DNA of 64,000 nt from Amyelois transitella (Eukaryota; Arthropoda; Insecta; Lepidoptera; Pyralidae): NCBI RefSeq assembly GCF_032362555.1, contig NC_083511.1:10044001-10108000 (forward strand). Reading direction: 5' to 3'. The notes under the pieces are model-generated. The model was not told the origin of the DNA and made no database searches. It saw nothing but the letters and a program-made list of their open reading frames with translations. Made by a program: the position numbers and the translations under genes. This document shows, piece by piece, positions 33,855-46,205 of the stretch (its first letter is position 1; each line of letters begins with the position of its first letter).

Positions 33855-35570
33855 GTAAGATTTTTCAGTAATTATAAGAATAATTCGTATTTTTCTAATT
33901 TATGTGGTTATCATATATATCGACTTTCTAAAAACAGGTTCAATTTAGTTGTAGCAATTACTTTTAGAATGTTTTTTATTACCTTGTAATGCAATGTAAA
34001 CAAACCGCAAGTTATGTAAGTATGAAAGCCATTGAAAATATCAACATCACTAACAAGTAACAATGCCTACGCGAAACAATTACAAGAACAGAGATGTTTT
34101 ACAAACTTCTACGAATAAAAATAAATGAAATGTTACAAAAAATTCATACAATGCGTGTTTATTGAAAAGTATCAGGCTGAATGCAAAAAAAAGAGCGGTG
34201 GTAAATTTCCACTACCTTCGGTTTACAAAAGTATTGTTATTAAAAAAAAAAACATTACCATCGAAGAGTAGGTACTCGCGAATTGCGACCTTAGCACTAG
34301 CTAAAGACAACTTCCTTGAAAGTTATTTATTCAAATAAATACCTAATATTTAAAGATTTACTGTAACGTAACGATAATAAAATAAAATAAAAATTTAGTA
34401 TAACGTGTCGATCCTGAAATAAAAAAAAAATTAAAATAAACTAAGTAATTATACAAGATTCGGAAAATAAGGAAATTATAACTTTTCAGGAATCGATTCC
34501 ACGATATAATAAAGAACTAATACTACCGCTACACAGCAACCATTCTTGGGTAGTAGATTCTTCATTACTACAGCCCTTTCTAAAATTAATGTGTGAAGAT
34601 TCCATTCACGTATTCCATTAAATCTCGATCAACTTTGAACGATGCACTTCCGGCTGTCTGAATGCACCATTATAACAAGTTAACGTAAATAAAAAACAAT
34701 GTAAACAAAACAAACGAACCGGTTGGGAGATTGTCTGATGTATAATTACATTCATACTTGTACATTATTATAATCATACATATAATCACTTTTTCCCGGA
34801 GGGGTAGGCAGAAACTACAACTTTTCACTCATCACGACATAAATTTCTTTTATCTAATTATATTTTTATACATAATTAATATTTTTATGCAAACACGTCG
34901 ATTTAGTGTACGCTTCAACTATAGAAGATATTGACAGAAATATGAAAAAGTAATTAAATGGTCAAACATAAATTAATCTCTTTCCGAAAGGGATAGACAG
35001 AGGATTTAATCCTTTATCAGTTACACAATCCCGATAATTTCACACGAACGCAGACTAAGAGAAGTTATATACCGAAATACTGTAGTATAAAAACATTTTT
35101 TTCTTGTAACCGGGTAGCCAATATTAGTTTATATATTAAAATAATTCTGAACATGTTTTATGATTAAATTAATACCCGACCGATATGAAAATGTATGTTA
35201 GTATTTAACCGTAAACATACACCATTTTATAATCATCTGTAAACATTCGCGACAAGTTTTCAGCACATGGTCATAACATAATTACAAAACAGACTCATAA
35301 TATTAAACATACAGAAAGTGTACATACACACAACATGTCTCATACCTACATTATATCGATATATTTTACAAAACGTGCCAAATTAAATTTCTTTTAACCA
35401 TGATCTAAATTTAGTTGAGATAATAATCTAGATTATTTATAAGGATGTACTATTTGTTGCAATAAAATTACAACAACAACTTATTGATTGACCGACTGTC
35501 ATATTAAAACATAGCTCAAGCCACTGAATCTAGTCTAGACATACAAAATTTTTATAGTAGGTACCTTTGT
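33855..35570. other. Putative intron, mostly unassigned
   Basis: A LINE 3' scrap lies at about 34770-34830 (minus; TTTCCCGGAGGGGTAGGCAGA). Otherwise AT-rich with nothing recognised. Confidence 0.4.
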
Positions 35571-35775
35571 GCCGTGCAGTTTCCGAAGAATAGAACCACT
35601 CTATATCTTTCCCATGGGTGTTGTAAAAGGCGACTAAGGGATAGGATAAACTTGGGACTCCTCTTGTAGGCGATAGGCTAGCAACCTGTCAATTCCAACA
35701 TAAAACCATACTGAACTTGACGTTTCAGTCTTTTGTAAACTTTTGGATCTGTCTACTCCGCAATGAATAAAAAAT
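35571..35775 (+). mobile_element. SINE-A copy, degenerate
   Basis: GCCGTGCAGTTTCCG...GTTGTAAAAGGCGACTAAGGGATAGG...GTCTACTCCGCAATGAATA. Confidence 0.7.
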
Positions 35776-36284
35776 TGTACGAGTATATTTGTCTGGGTAC
35801 AAGAACTTATTTATTTTCAACCAAGCCCACATCTATTCTTGTTTGATAGATATACAATGACATACGAACGCACGTTTCTTTTGTTGACGATCTATGTTAC
35901 TCAATGAGACTAACAGCATAGTTCCGGCCTTCTCCGCATCACAATAGAACAGTGGCTCTCAAAGTGGCATTCAACACTCGAAAATGCAAAGTTAAACTTA
36001 CGAGTATTTACTCCTCGCTCCGCTCGTGTATATTGTACTCTGCGTTATATTGCTTATACTAACTGATGATCATTTCATCCAAATCCGTCCAATACTTTTG
36101 CAATAAGTAGTCACAAATATACTTACAAATGTATATACAATACAATGAGTAAGTAAATTCTGTTTATGACATGGAATATGTTACTATATTAAAAGTTTAG
36201 CTTACATTTTGTTTCACCACAAAACACGAAGGATAAGTATAGAAATGTAAGAATAGAAAAAAAATTAAAAGTAGACGCAGTAAA

Positions 36285-36420
36285 AAGCGGCCTAAACAAA
36301 TATATTTGTGTTATGAATGTGGATGAAGCAAAAGAAGTATGCAGTGATCGTGGCAAGTGGAAACATGTAGTCTCTGCCTACCCCTCCGGTAAAAAAGCGT
36401 ATGATGTTTTATATTATAAG
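36285..36420 (+). mobile_element. RTE-like LINE 3' end with readable ORF end
   Basis: Translates as MNVDEAKEVCSDRGKWKHVV then SAYPSGKKA, the same C-terminal peptide as at 55331-55530; the family's tail follows in degraded form. Confidence 0.7.
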
Positions 36421-36721
36421 CGGCCTTATAGCACTACAATCTTTGTCATAGCACCAGGGTTTGAGGACCACTGGCCCAATATATGTACGATACACAATAC
36501 GAGTGTACGTACGATTCAGTTACAGGCGCGCAGTAAATGCTGTTTTGAAACACCCATGTTTGCAACCATTGCAACACGCGTATATTTTGTTTTTTTTTCT
36601 TGTCAATTATGCAAAAAAAAATAATCGGTAATTAGAAACCAAGGTTTTTTTTTAATATTTTCAATTAGGTATTGGAAATTTGAGTGCGTTTGACCTCAAT
36701 TAGCCTGATGAAACTAGATGT

Positions 36722-36905
36722 TAAAAAGATTAACTGATGCTCTTATGATGAAGGCGAACATCGTGTAGGAATCTGCAAATGCTGGAAATAGTGGTATCAT
36801 GGTTAAATAAGGGTAAGGTTCCTCTGCAAAGGTAGCGGAGGTCAGACGGGAGTTTAAAATCCAGGATCATCCTGCTCTCCAGAGTGGTGACCAGGATTAA
36901 TACTA
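36722..36905 (-). mobile_element. Second-type tRNA-related SINE, truncated copy
   Basis: ACTGATGCTCTTATGATGAAGGCGAACATCGTG ... AAGGTTCCTCTGCAAAGGTAGCGGAGGTCAGACGGGAG parallels 17760-17890. Confidence 0.55.
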
Positions 36906-37203
36906 GGCTGATAATGGTTATTAGTTCAAAAAATATTGTTACAACAACTTTTTTTATAGTTTTTTAAATGCACACACAACTTTTACTTATTTAGAGAATA
37001 TTTTCGTAAGAGCCCTCGAAATCATAATTCAGTGGAACGATCTAATATGCAACTTTAATAAAGTAACCACAGAATTTGTTATTATTATTTGTTACTTACT
37101 AAACCACGAGCTTGCGTACTTAACCTTCAACACAGCATGTGTTAGGCCATCTTCATTGTTGTGATGCGTGTTGCAATAGAAAAGTTATATTTATAGCTTG
37201 CTA

Positions 37204-37459
37204 TTACATATGGTCACGTCTATATCCCTTGCGGGGTAGACAGAGCCAACAGTCTTGCAAAGACTGAATGGCCACGTTCAGCTATTTGGCTTAATGATAG
37301 AATTGAGATTCAAATAGTGACAGGTTGCTAGCCCATCCCCTAAAAAAGAATCCCAAGTTTGTAAGCCTATCCCTTAGTCGCCTTTTACGACATCCATGGG
37401 AAAGAGATGGAGTGGTCCTCTTCTTTATTTTTTCGAATGGTGCCGGAAATCACACGGCA
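37204..37459 (-). mobile_element. SINE-A copy, full length
   Basis: CATATGGTCACGTCTATATC to GCCGTGTGATTTCCGGCACC (complement). Confidence 0.85.
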
Positions 37460-38335
37460 ATAAATAGCTTGCTACTGCATATTAAAAATGGCGGAGGGTG
37501 CCACTGGGAACACTTCAAGATGAGAGAGAGATTAAAGTCGATCAAAGGAAAGGCTTATAAACTGGGAAATTTGAGATTCGTCTTTTACTGTTTGCATAAC
37601 ACGAAAGACTCGTAGGTACTGCTGGGTTTCGAGAAATCTTATTTCAGTACACCCCTAGACCACATTAGATTATTACAAGTATTAAGACTGTTTGTCGTAA
37701 AGCGACTTGTAATTTACATTGATAGGATTCAGAAGCTTGCCAGCGTTTTTCTCGATCAGTTACACAATGCTTCAGATAACGTTAAATAACGTTACTCAAT
37801 CAGTTAAATAGACCGCCACCGTTTGTGATTCTTTAATTGCAGTTATAACGAGGCTTTCAGAGCGGAATGTTTGGCTGTATGTGCGTGACGCCTAAACTTG
37901 ACTATGGACATGCATTGATTAGATGTTATATAACATTAAAAAAAACAAAGTCATAGCAATTTCAAAGAGTTAATTTCGGGTTTAATAATAGTAATGATTT
38001 AAAACAACCTCATTGGCAAAGTGGTACAATCATGCAAACCTCTTATATTGAAAATCGGAATTGGATGATGCAAAATGATTTTTCACCATGTCCTTATAGG
38101 TATATTTCCTTGGTCAATCTACTTTAATTCTTCGTCTCCACATGACCAAACCATCTTTAGCGGTTCCTAGAATAAATTTATTATACCCAAGACCCAAGCC
38201 AATCAGGAAAGGTCCAGAAAGGTCATGACCTGGCTGCTAAACTTATATTCCGATTGTAGAAAACTTTAATCGTATCATGCGACAATACATTTCGGAATGC
38301 ATTAAACTTATTAAAAACTAAGTAAACTTTTTTAT

Positions 38336-38592
38336 GCCGTGTGGTTCCCGGCACCAGTACAAAAAAGAATAGGACCACACCATCCCATTCCAATGGATGT
38401 CGTAAAAGGCGACTAAGGGATAGGCTTACAAACTTGCGATTCCATTTTTAGGCGATGGGCTAGCAACCTGTCACTATTTGAATCTCAATTCTATTATTAA
38501 GCCAAATAGCTGAGCGTGGCCTGTCAGTCTTTTCGAGACTGTTGGCTCTGTCTACCCCTGAAGGGATATAGACGTGACCATATGTATGTGTA
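38336..38592 (+). mobile_element. SINE-A copy, full length
   Basis: GCCGTGTGGTTCCCGGCACC to GGGATATAGACGTGACCATATGTATG. Confidence 0.85.
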
Positions 38593-39854
38593 TACTTTTT
38601 CAACTTAAGTTCCTACTCCGTTCATAGTCCTGTTAGTAAATTTCTCTTATACGAGTTCTAGTGAACTCGTTTACCACATTTCCCCTGCGGTTGTGTTATA
38701 AAAAGCGGTAATAAAATGTCTATTATGCCTAGCGTTATTATGTGAAAAGTAGGCGTCTTGCTCGCCTAGAATCCATGAGACTAACGCTCAATGACTTTCA
38801 AATCTTTAAAGCTGCATGCTTAGTAATTTCTTAGTTTCTTGGCCATATTATACATTTTCTTTATCCTTTGTCGTATTTGAAATGAAGTCTGTCAAGATTT
38901 TATTTTGCTATATAACTTAAATTCTTCGCCAAATACTTTAAGAGGTGTTCTACAACCGTTGCAATTGAAAATAAATATATATTTTTGTATTGTTGTTTCA
39001 AGAAAAAAAGGTTGGTACCGCACTTAGGAGAAATTTTGTTCATGGGGAACTATTTATTTCCAAAGGAATTTCTTCCAGTAGGTCCAAAGTAATAATATCT
39101 GTTAAGAAAGTCTTAGAAACTGTGACGACATTGGTTCCACGGTTTTAACACTTGCATGCAAAATCTGACACATTTCATGGTCAGTGATTAGTGCAAAGGT
39201 CAATGTGCTCTACTTACACTTCGCTACATTTTCGGACATAACAAGTTGATACTGGCTGGTTAGAAAAAAGAACATATTTCTATTAAAAATTAAAAGAAAA
39301 AGACGGGAAATCTTATGTATAGGTATACAAATTTCTCATAAGTATTTAAATAGTGCGCTAGGGCAATGCCGGTATTTTTTCTTGTGACATAAAACTGTGA
39401 ATTTATTTAGGTACTGTAAAACCGAAGGACGTCATTTCTAAATATTCAACGCACAGCCTTAAATAGGTGGCAAGGGTAATAACTAAGGGATTTCCTGAAA
39501 TTTCCGCAGGAACCAAAATTAAAACGGTTTTTTTTATTATATTATACACGAGTGGTGCAGTTTTATAAAAAATTACCTTGATGCAAACAGAACAATCAAT
39601 ATTTAATCTGTTAAGAGTTTACTGTAAAGTTCATTTTTGTATCGGTGAATGTAATGAATACGCCTTTTTTTCATAAAATTTAAAATCTTCATCTAACAGT
39701 AAGCGGAATTACTACGCAGAAACAACATTACCTGATGCAGTGAAGTGCAGTTGTAATCACAGCAACGGCCGCATTGCATAGCTTCAACTGGATGTCTCAG
39801 GGTAATGTCTCATTGGATAAGCGGGAGCGGAAACGGAGCGATTGGCGGGTGGGG
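38593..39854. other. Unassigned DNA
   Basis: No gene or repeat identified; a short GC-richer patch lies at 39810-39860. Confidence 0.4.
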
Positions 39855-39965
39855 TGTCACACCTTTATTTTATTTATTTATTTATTTAAACTTTATTGCA
39901 CAAAAACAAAAATGTACAAAAGGCGGACTTAATGCCATGTGGCATTTACCAGTCAACCAGCTGAC
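39855..39965 (-). repeat. LINE 3' end (AAGTCCGCC family), minus
   Basis: TTTATTTATTTATTTAAACTTTATTGCAC ... AAAGGCGGACTTAATGCCATGTGGCATT ... CAGTCAACCAGC. Confidence 0.65.
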
Positions 39966-40091
39966 CAAACAGAAAAAACTTTTAAGTTGGTGGTGCGATA
40001 AAGTGCACATGCATACTGTGTACATGCACACCTTTGTGACAGATAAAGTTACAACTTATCGTATTACACTAACTTATACATTTACATAACA

Positions 40092-40327
40092 CTAGCTGTC
40101 TCGGCAAATGTTGTTTTGCCATATAAGTAATTTTTAAGTAATTTCTAGTTAAAAAAAATGTTAAGTTTGGACAACCCCGCCCCTATCACTTAAGGGGTAT
40201 GACAAATAGATGTTGGCCGATTATCAGATCACTCAATATGCTCACAAAATTTCATGAGAATCGGTCAAGCCGTTTCGGAGGAGTACGGGAATGAACAATG
40301 TGACACGTGAATTTTATATATAAGATT
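40092..40327 (+). repeat. Interspersed repeat, GCTGTCTCGGCAAATGTTG family
   Basis: Close relative of 18549-18728 with a longer middle (GGACAACCCCGCCCCTATCACTTAAGGGG). Ends TTTTATATATAAGATT. Confidence 0.7.
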
Positions 40328-40477
40328 ATACTAGCATTGGATACGCAGCCAAATCGGTTTGTCTGGCCTACTTGCACAATATTGAAGCGGTTCATTAAAA
40401 TAGATGCGTATATTTCCTTCTTTACCTATTTCGTTCCATTCGGTACCTTCCGAATTTCAACCTCAAAAAAAATGCAT

Positions 40478-40565
40478 GCATACATATAGTCACGTCTTTA
40501 TCCCTTGCGGTGTAGACAGAGCAAATATCTCGACAAGACTGAAAAGCAACGTTAAGCTGTAAAAA
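40478..40565 (-). mobile_element. SINE-A 3' fragment
   Basis: CATGCATACATATAGTCACGTCTTTATCCCTTGCGGTGTAGACAGAGC. Confidence 0.65.
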
Positions 40566-40694
40566 AATTGTAACTATAAGGGTTTTGTTTCTCCCAATTA
40601 GCTTAGGAGCCCTTAAAAACTAAAATACCATTGAATCCACGTTTGGTGGAATCATTATTTTGAGTTTCATTAGACACATCAACATTATGTCCTT

Positions 40695-40714
40695 CGCTTA
40701 GCGATCGCTAAGCG
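40695..40714. repeat. Perfect 20-bp palindrome
   Basis: CGCTTAGCGATCGCTAAGCG, self-complementary over its full length. Confidence 0.9.
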
Positions 40715-41017
40715 TGCCTTTATGGAACCATTACCTTATCCGTCGAAGCTGAACATAAGCATAAACACATGTCATATAACTACACTACACATAATCATAT
40801 GTGACTAGTATGTATGTATGTGTATTGTGTTGTGTTGTGTATGTTACACGACATGTAATCCGGTGTCAAAGCGTTTACACATGATTCTGTTACGAGTTCA
40901 AGTGTATATTGACCTGTCTAGTAGTAATCTTATTATGCGTCTTTAAAGATCTATAAGAAAGTGTAAATAGAGAAATAGTAGAATAATAATTATACAGGGG
41001 TAACCATTCTTTAAATA

Positions 41018-41150
41018 CATACATGCATATAGTCACGTCTATGTCACTTGCGGGGTAGATAGAGCCAACAGTCTTGATATTACTGATAGGACACGTTCAG
41101 GTTTTGGGTTCATGATAGAATTGAGATTCAAATAGTGACAATTCAAGTTA
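41018..41150 (-). mobile_element. SINE-A 3' half
   Basis: TACATACATGCATATAGTCACGTCTATG ... GATAGAATTGAGATTCAAATAGTGACA. Confidence 0.7.
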
Positions 41151-41504
41151 CTATGGAGATGAACCTAAGTTTTGACTTTGGGTAAACAAAGTCACTACTT
41201 AGAAGACTCGGGAGGCCAACTGCTAGAATTTACATTTAAACAGGGATAATCTAATTAAAAATTTATAAGGGACAACCGTTCGATATTAATATCTGCTTGA
41301 ACGGGCCGAGGGTCTGGTGGATCAGTCCGAATAAAACTCCAGATTTTCGGATGTTCAAGGCGTCTTATCAAAGTGAAAATTCGATTGTCCTTTTTTACAT
41401 TAATATGTCAGTCAGTTTTGTTCATCTAAAAGTCAAGTCAAAGTGTCTGTCTGTCCATGGAGGCTGAACGGCTGCTACACTGTTTGAGCAGTCAAGGAAA
41501 GGAA

Positions 41505-41655
41505 ACTTAAGATTCTTAATTCTTTTAGGCGACGGGCTAGCAACCTGCCACTAATTCCATCATTAAGCCATACAGCTAAACGTGGATTTTCAATATTTTC
41601 GGGACTGTTAGCTTTGTCTACCACGTAAGGATAAAGACGTACCTATATGTATGTA
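41505..41655 (+). mobile_element. SINE-A 3' half
   Basis: TTTTAGGCGACGGGCTAGCAACCTG ... GTCTACCACGTAAGGATAAAGACG ... ATATGTATG. Confidence 0.7.
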
Positions 41656-42964
41656 ACTCTTTATTTACTTAAATACATATAATAATATATTATGTTATAG
41701 ATCCACTCTCTTATCTCAATATATCTTAGCAAGTATTCATCAGTAAAATGTATCTAATGATATTCCTTATTAGAAATCAAATACTCGAATAATCTTTCAT
41801 TCATTCAATACACTAAATTACAGTCTAGAAAGCAAACTTGACATACTAGCCTCGTTGATGTGTGATGGGTATAGTATGCATTTATACAGTAGCTAAACAT
41901 TGAGTTAATATTGCAAGCGTATAGAACTGACACCGGGAACAATAATTTTGATACAAGAGTATTCATTCAGTAACTATTTAACGCCTTTTTGTACACGCTT
42001 CGCTGCATTTCGGTCTACAGAACAATACGAAATTATGCGAATTAAAAGTATGTTGTAATTACTTCACTTTAAGTTAAGAGCTTACCTACCTACAACATTA
42101 TTAGGTTTTTTTTTTTATAAATATTTATTAAATATTACTTCACAAAATACAAAGTCTGTCAAATGTTTAGCACATTTGACAGACTTAACACATTTTCGAA
42201 TGTCATTTTTTTTAATATAATGAATGGACATCACCAGAGTGATCTAATAACCTTAACAATATACAGTGCAATGTAAGGTCTTCATGGAAATTAGTTATTA
42301 TTTTTTTAATGAAACCCAATGATACCCTCTCTAGTACATCAATACATATATTACCTCTACGAAACTTAACAACAATGTAACACTTCATTAGAGAAACACT
42401 GAAAGCGATAGATGATCTTTTGTGAGTGGAAAGAGATCAGTTATATTAAGAACAGATTTACAAACAGTTATCCAGTAAGATGAACACAGTAACTAAGCGG
42501 TGATATGAATATGTATTTTGACAGATTGCTTGCTTGCTTATTCGATAACATATTCAGTACGTTTAAGAAATTCAATTATTTATTTATACGAATTAATGCG
42601 CAAATATTTTAAAATTTGACTTCATACACTCAAAACACGATTCATCGTTTTTTAACGACCTCTAAATAATAGTTATTTAATTTTGTTTTGATTGTCTTTT
42701 ACCACTTTAAGTCTTAAACTCCTTTCTTTGCTTGCAGACTACACTTAAAAATACTAATAAATAATAATAACAGCACACATTATATAACAGAATCACGGCG
42801 TATATTTCTTCGCTAACGGAAACTGACTCATAATATAATGCTGGTTCAAATGATCGCGTGGGCGAGGTCGGAGGATGCAACAGGTGTGGCCTTACACTTG
42901 ATCTATTATGATGTTTAATCGTTTTGTTCTTTACACCTCGGATTTTTTATGAATTAACAAAATA
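41656..42964. other. Unassigned AT-rich DNA
   Basis: Nothing recognised except the hairpin at 42152-42186. Confidence 0.4.
42152..42186. repeat. Perfect hairpin, 15-bp arms, 5-nt loop
   Basis: AAGTCTGTCAAATGT, loop TTAGC, exact complement. Confidence 0.9.
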
Positions 42965-43039
42965 CTATTGCTCCACTTTTCCATTGGTATTAAGTCTTTG
43001 CCCAGCCTTATCCCATTTCAAACTTCTATTTATTATCGA

Positions 43040-43230
43040 CTTCGTCCGCATGGAAACCCTATCAATGCCGAGAGAACTCCGGGATAAGCCTATATGTTAT
43101 TCTGGGTCTTCAGCTACCTACACACCAAATTTCATCGTAATCGGTTCAGTAGTTTTTGCGTGAAAGGGTAACAAACATCCATACTGACATACTCACAAAC
43201 TTTCGCATTTATAATATTAGTAGGATTTAA
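43040..43230 (+). mobile_element. LINE 3' end (TTCGCATTTATAATATTAGTAGGAT family)
   Basis: CTTCGTCCGCATGGAAACC ... AAATTTCATCGTAATCGGTT ... TAGTTTTTGCGTGAAAG ... CGCATTTATAATATTAGTAGGAT: a very common lepidopteran LINE 3' end, probably CR1-type (recalled, not searched). Related pieces at 45088-45300 (-) and 58597-58803 (+). Flanked by diverged direct repeats of about 75 bp. Confidence 0.65.
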
Positions 43231-43329
43231 AAAAAATTGTTCCATTTTTCCATTGGGTATTTAGTCTTTGCCCAGCTTTATGCCATTTCATACTTCTATT
43301 TATTGTCAATTAATTCATTCATATACGTA

Positions 43330-43427
43330 TACCTCCGAGACAAATCACACAAATTGAGCCATCGGGGCAAGCTCGAATAAGATCGAGGTTTGTGTTCTGG
43401 GATGCTAACTCAACGATACTATATTTA
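43330..43427 (-). mobile_element. tRNA-SINE 3' fragment
   Basis: GAGACAAATCACACAAATTGAG ... GGGATGCTAACTCAACGATACTATATTTAT; abuts the LINE tail at 43428. Confidence 0.65.
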
Positions 43428-43792
43428 TACATACATACATAAAATCACGCCTCTTTCCCGGAGGGGTAGGCAGAGACTACCTCTTTCTACGTGCCACGAA
43501 CCCTGCACATTTCTCTCGCTTCATCTACATTCATAACTCTCTTCATGCAAGCTCGGCGGTTTCGGGTACTTTTGACCTGACCCTTTACCAGGACGTCCTT
43601 AATTTGATCAAGATACGTTCGTCTAGGTCTTCCCACTCCGCTCCGACCTTTCCCTCCACACTCTCCTTGTATATCTGCTTAGTCAACCTGTTTTCAATCA
43701 TCCTCTCCACATGACCGAACCATCTCAACATACCCTTTTCTATTCCTGTAACTACATCTTCTTTCACATCACAACATTCCCTTATGACCTGA
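43428..43792 (-). mobile_element. RTE-like LINE 3' end, 5'-truncated, with ORF remnant
   Basis: Longest 3' fragment of this LINE in the window, from (CATA)n through the GGAGGGGTAGGCAGAGACTA block and the ACTTTTGACCTGACCC block into coding sequence. The minus-strand peptide at 43585-43767 reads KEDVVTGIEKGMLRWFGHVE with a frameshift after KVGAEWEDL. It overlaps and extends past the point where the copy inside the hAT-like element (14.8 kb) is cut off. Confidence 0.85.
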
Positions 43793-44208
43793 CCGAGGAA
43801 CGAACTCAGGATGTTTTGATTCAGAGCCGTAAATCCGACGATTGCAAACAGGCCCTCGATTCATAAAGTACTCTTTATGATGCTGTCAGTTTATTAATTT
43901 TTCTGAGCTTAAACATTTTTATGGACAGTTGGAGAAGAGTCAGTTTTTGAAACAATTTCATACGAAATTATTTCAAAAATTCAGACATTTGAACATCAGT
44001 ATCTATCGATGATAAACGTCATTGTTGTTATCAATACTAAATTTTTAAGAAAAAAAGGACACGCTACCTATATAGATCTTATATTTTATCACATCAATCT
44101 TGATACAATATCTCTTATCATAAGATAGTATAACGTGTGAAAGTGATAGTAATAATCTTCAGAATTATAGGAAAGTGATGAGTATTTCCGAAATAGTAGT
44201 AAAAATTA

Positions 44209-44441
44209 AATAAATAAATATATACGGGACAAATTACACTAATTGAGTTAGCCTCGAAGTAAGTTTGAGACTTGTGTTACGAGATACTAACTCAACGAAA
44301 CTATATTTTATATAAATAAACATCCAAGACCCAGGCCAATCAGAAAAAGTTATTATCTCATCATGCCCTGGCCGGGAAGCGAACCCGGGACCTCCGGTGT
44401 CACAGACAAGCGTACTACCACTGCGCCACAGAGGCCGTCAT
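44209..44441 (-). mobile_element. tRNA-derived SINE, full length
   Basis: Minus strand shows an A box (TGGCGCAGTGG) and B box (GGTTCGCTTCCCGG) at tRNA spacing, then the family body and a TATATATTTATTTATTTAAT tail. This copy proves the tRNA origin of the family. Confidence 0.88.
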
Positions 44442-44617
44442 TAATTGTTATATTACTTTGTCAATTTTGGCGCTAACTTGCTTTCGTCCACGGCTTCGCG
44501 TGTTAGCCTACCTAGATGTATAATCTAATCTATATATTACTGTCATCTTGTGTTTCCTCCAAATCGGTTTAGTAGTGAAATTTTGAACATGTTAATTTTA
44601 CTCTTTATTTTTAGTAT

Positions 44618-44703
44618 ACATACATATAATCACGTCTATATCCCTTGCGGGGTTGACAGAGCCTACAGTCTTGTAAAGACTGATAGGCCACGTTCAGCTT
44701 TTT
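44618..44703 (-). mobile_element. SINE-A 3' fragment
   Basis: CATACATATAATCACGTCTATATCCCTTGCGGGGTTGACAGAGCC ... GATAGGCCACGTTCAGCT. Confidence 0.75.
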
Positions 44704-45087
44704 TAGTATTTTTACAGTAATACGATGCACACCATGTTGTTTCAGTAATTTTAACAAATTGAACGAATTTATTCAACTCGTATTAAGTAACAAGTATTTA
44801 TAAGTCATTAAAAATATCTTCCCCCACATTGATAGATAAAGTGTGATGGACAGATACACTATTAGAGATCCCCTCAGAAATATAAGTGCATTGTATGTAC
44901 AGCATGTTTCAAGAACTCATTTGTTAATTTAAATAATCAAGAACATTAAAGTTCCTTTTATACTATTAGTTAATATAGTGACTATAATACTATTATAGTT
45001 AAGTTACTTATTGTACCTTTTCCTTCCTATCTCCACACACCAGATCCTTGCTAGGGACGTGGCTTGTCTGTCCGGTGCCTAAAATAA
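44704..45087. other. AT-rich DNA, nothing recognised
   Basis: No gene or repeat identified. Confidence 0.4.
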
Positions 45088-45300
45088 GTTGCATACATCC
45101 TACTAATATTATAAATGCGAAAGTTTGTATGTCAGTATGGATGTTTGTTACTCTTTCACGCAAAAACTACTGAACCGATTACGATGAAATTTGGTATGTA
45201 GGTAACTTAAGAATAACATATATGTAGGTTAGTTTTTTATCCCGGAGTTCCCGAGGGATTGATATGATTTCAATGCGGGCAACGTCGCGGGCGGCCTCTA
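45088..45300 (-). mobile_element. LINE 3' end (TTATAATATTAGTAGGAT family), minus
   Basis: ATCCTACTAATATTATAAATGCGAAAGTTTG ... ACGATGAAATTTGG ... CCCGGAGTTCCC ... GCGGGCGGCCTCTA. Confidence 0.7.
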
Positions 45301-45401
45301 TTTATCTATAATGTTCCATTCTAAAGAAAATGCACCTTAATCACGTCTCCCGAGACTACATCATCTCTTCATGCTAACTCATCGGTTTAGGAAATGTATA
45401 C

Positions 45402-45564
45402 ATACATACATACATAAAATCACGCCTCTTTCCCGGAGTGGTAGGCAGAGACTACCTCTTTCCACTTGCCACGATCTCTGCATACTTCCTTCGTTTCATC
45501 CACATTCATAACTCTCTTCATGCAAGCTCGGCGGTTTCGGGTACTTTTGACCTGAACCTTTACC
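45402..45564 (-). mobile_element. RTE-like LINE insertion, 163 bp, with target duplication
   Basis: 5'-truncated 3' end of the family, flanked by identical 14-bp repeats TTTAGGAAATGTAT at 45388-45401 and 45565-45578. A clean single retrotransposition event. Confidence 0.85.
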
Positions 45565-46044
45565 TTTAGGAAATGTATGCTACGTTATTTTATTACGCTT
45601 CGTACGAGCCACGTTCTAATTTCATACCTGGCCCGGCCTTGAAGTGTGTATAGACCTTTATTCTACTTGGAGTATTATAAAAACACCATGTAAAGCCATA
45701 CTTCCATATCGTGCGTTCAAATTAGTTGGGCTTCTGTGGCAATGGACAAAAACAAATGACGATGCGTTTTGAATTGTAACGATACCACGTAAAGCCGGGA
45801 CAGAGTCTAGTTTTTTATAGATCAATGGCAGATGAATTCAAGCGTGCGTAACTTGAAATCACGGCCATTAGACAACAGATGATAAAAATAGAAGTCATAT
45901 AAAAAAACTAAACTAAAAGTGTGTTTTACTGATGTTTTTTTTTTGCTGTGTTTACTTTGTTGGCTAATATAACGATTGACTGTAGTATTTAACGTTGTGT
46001 TAAATTAATGAAAACTAAATTTCTGCAAGCTCTCACTTTTGAAT

Positions 46045-46164
46045 CTCAATTCTATCATTGAGATAAACAACTGAGCGTGGCCTATTGATCTTTTTGAGAC
46101 TCTTGGCTCTGTCTACCCCGCAAAGGCTATAGACTTGATTATTTGTACATATGTATGTATGTTT
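46045..46164 (+). mobile_element. SINE-A 3' half (older copy)
   Basis: TTGAATCTCAATTCTATCATTGAG ... CTACCCCGCAAAGGCTATAGACTTGATTATTTG and (TATG)n. Confidence 0.75.
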
Positions 46165-46205
46165 GTATGTAAATTTCTCATTTAAATATTTTAAGGGAAA
46201 TTTGG

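Noticed and set aside
39805-40089. Frame starting MSHWISGSGNGAIGGWG
   Set aside because: It runs into a LINE 3' tail and a low-complexity TTTATTTA stretch; no splice or promoter context.
44380-44441. Possible functional tRNA gene (minus)
   Set aside because: A and B boxes are present, but the sequence continues into the SINE body and cannot form a full cloverleaf that I can draw.
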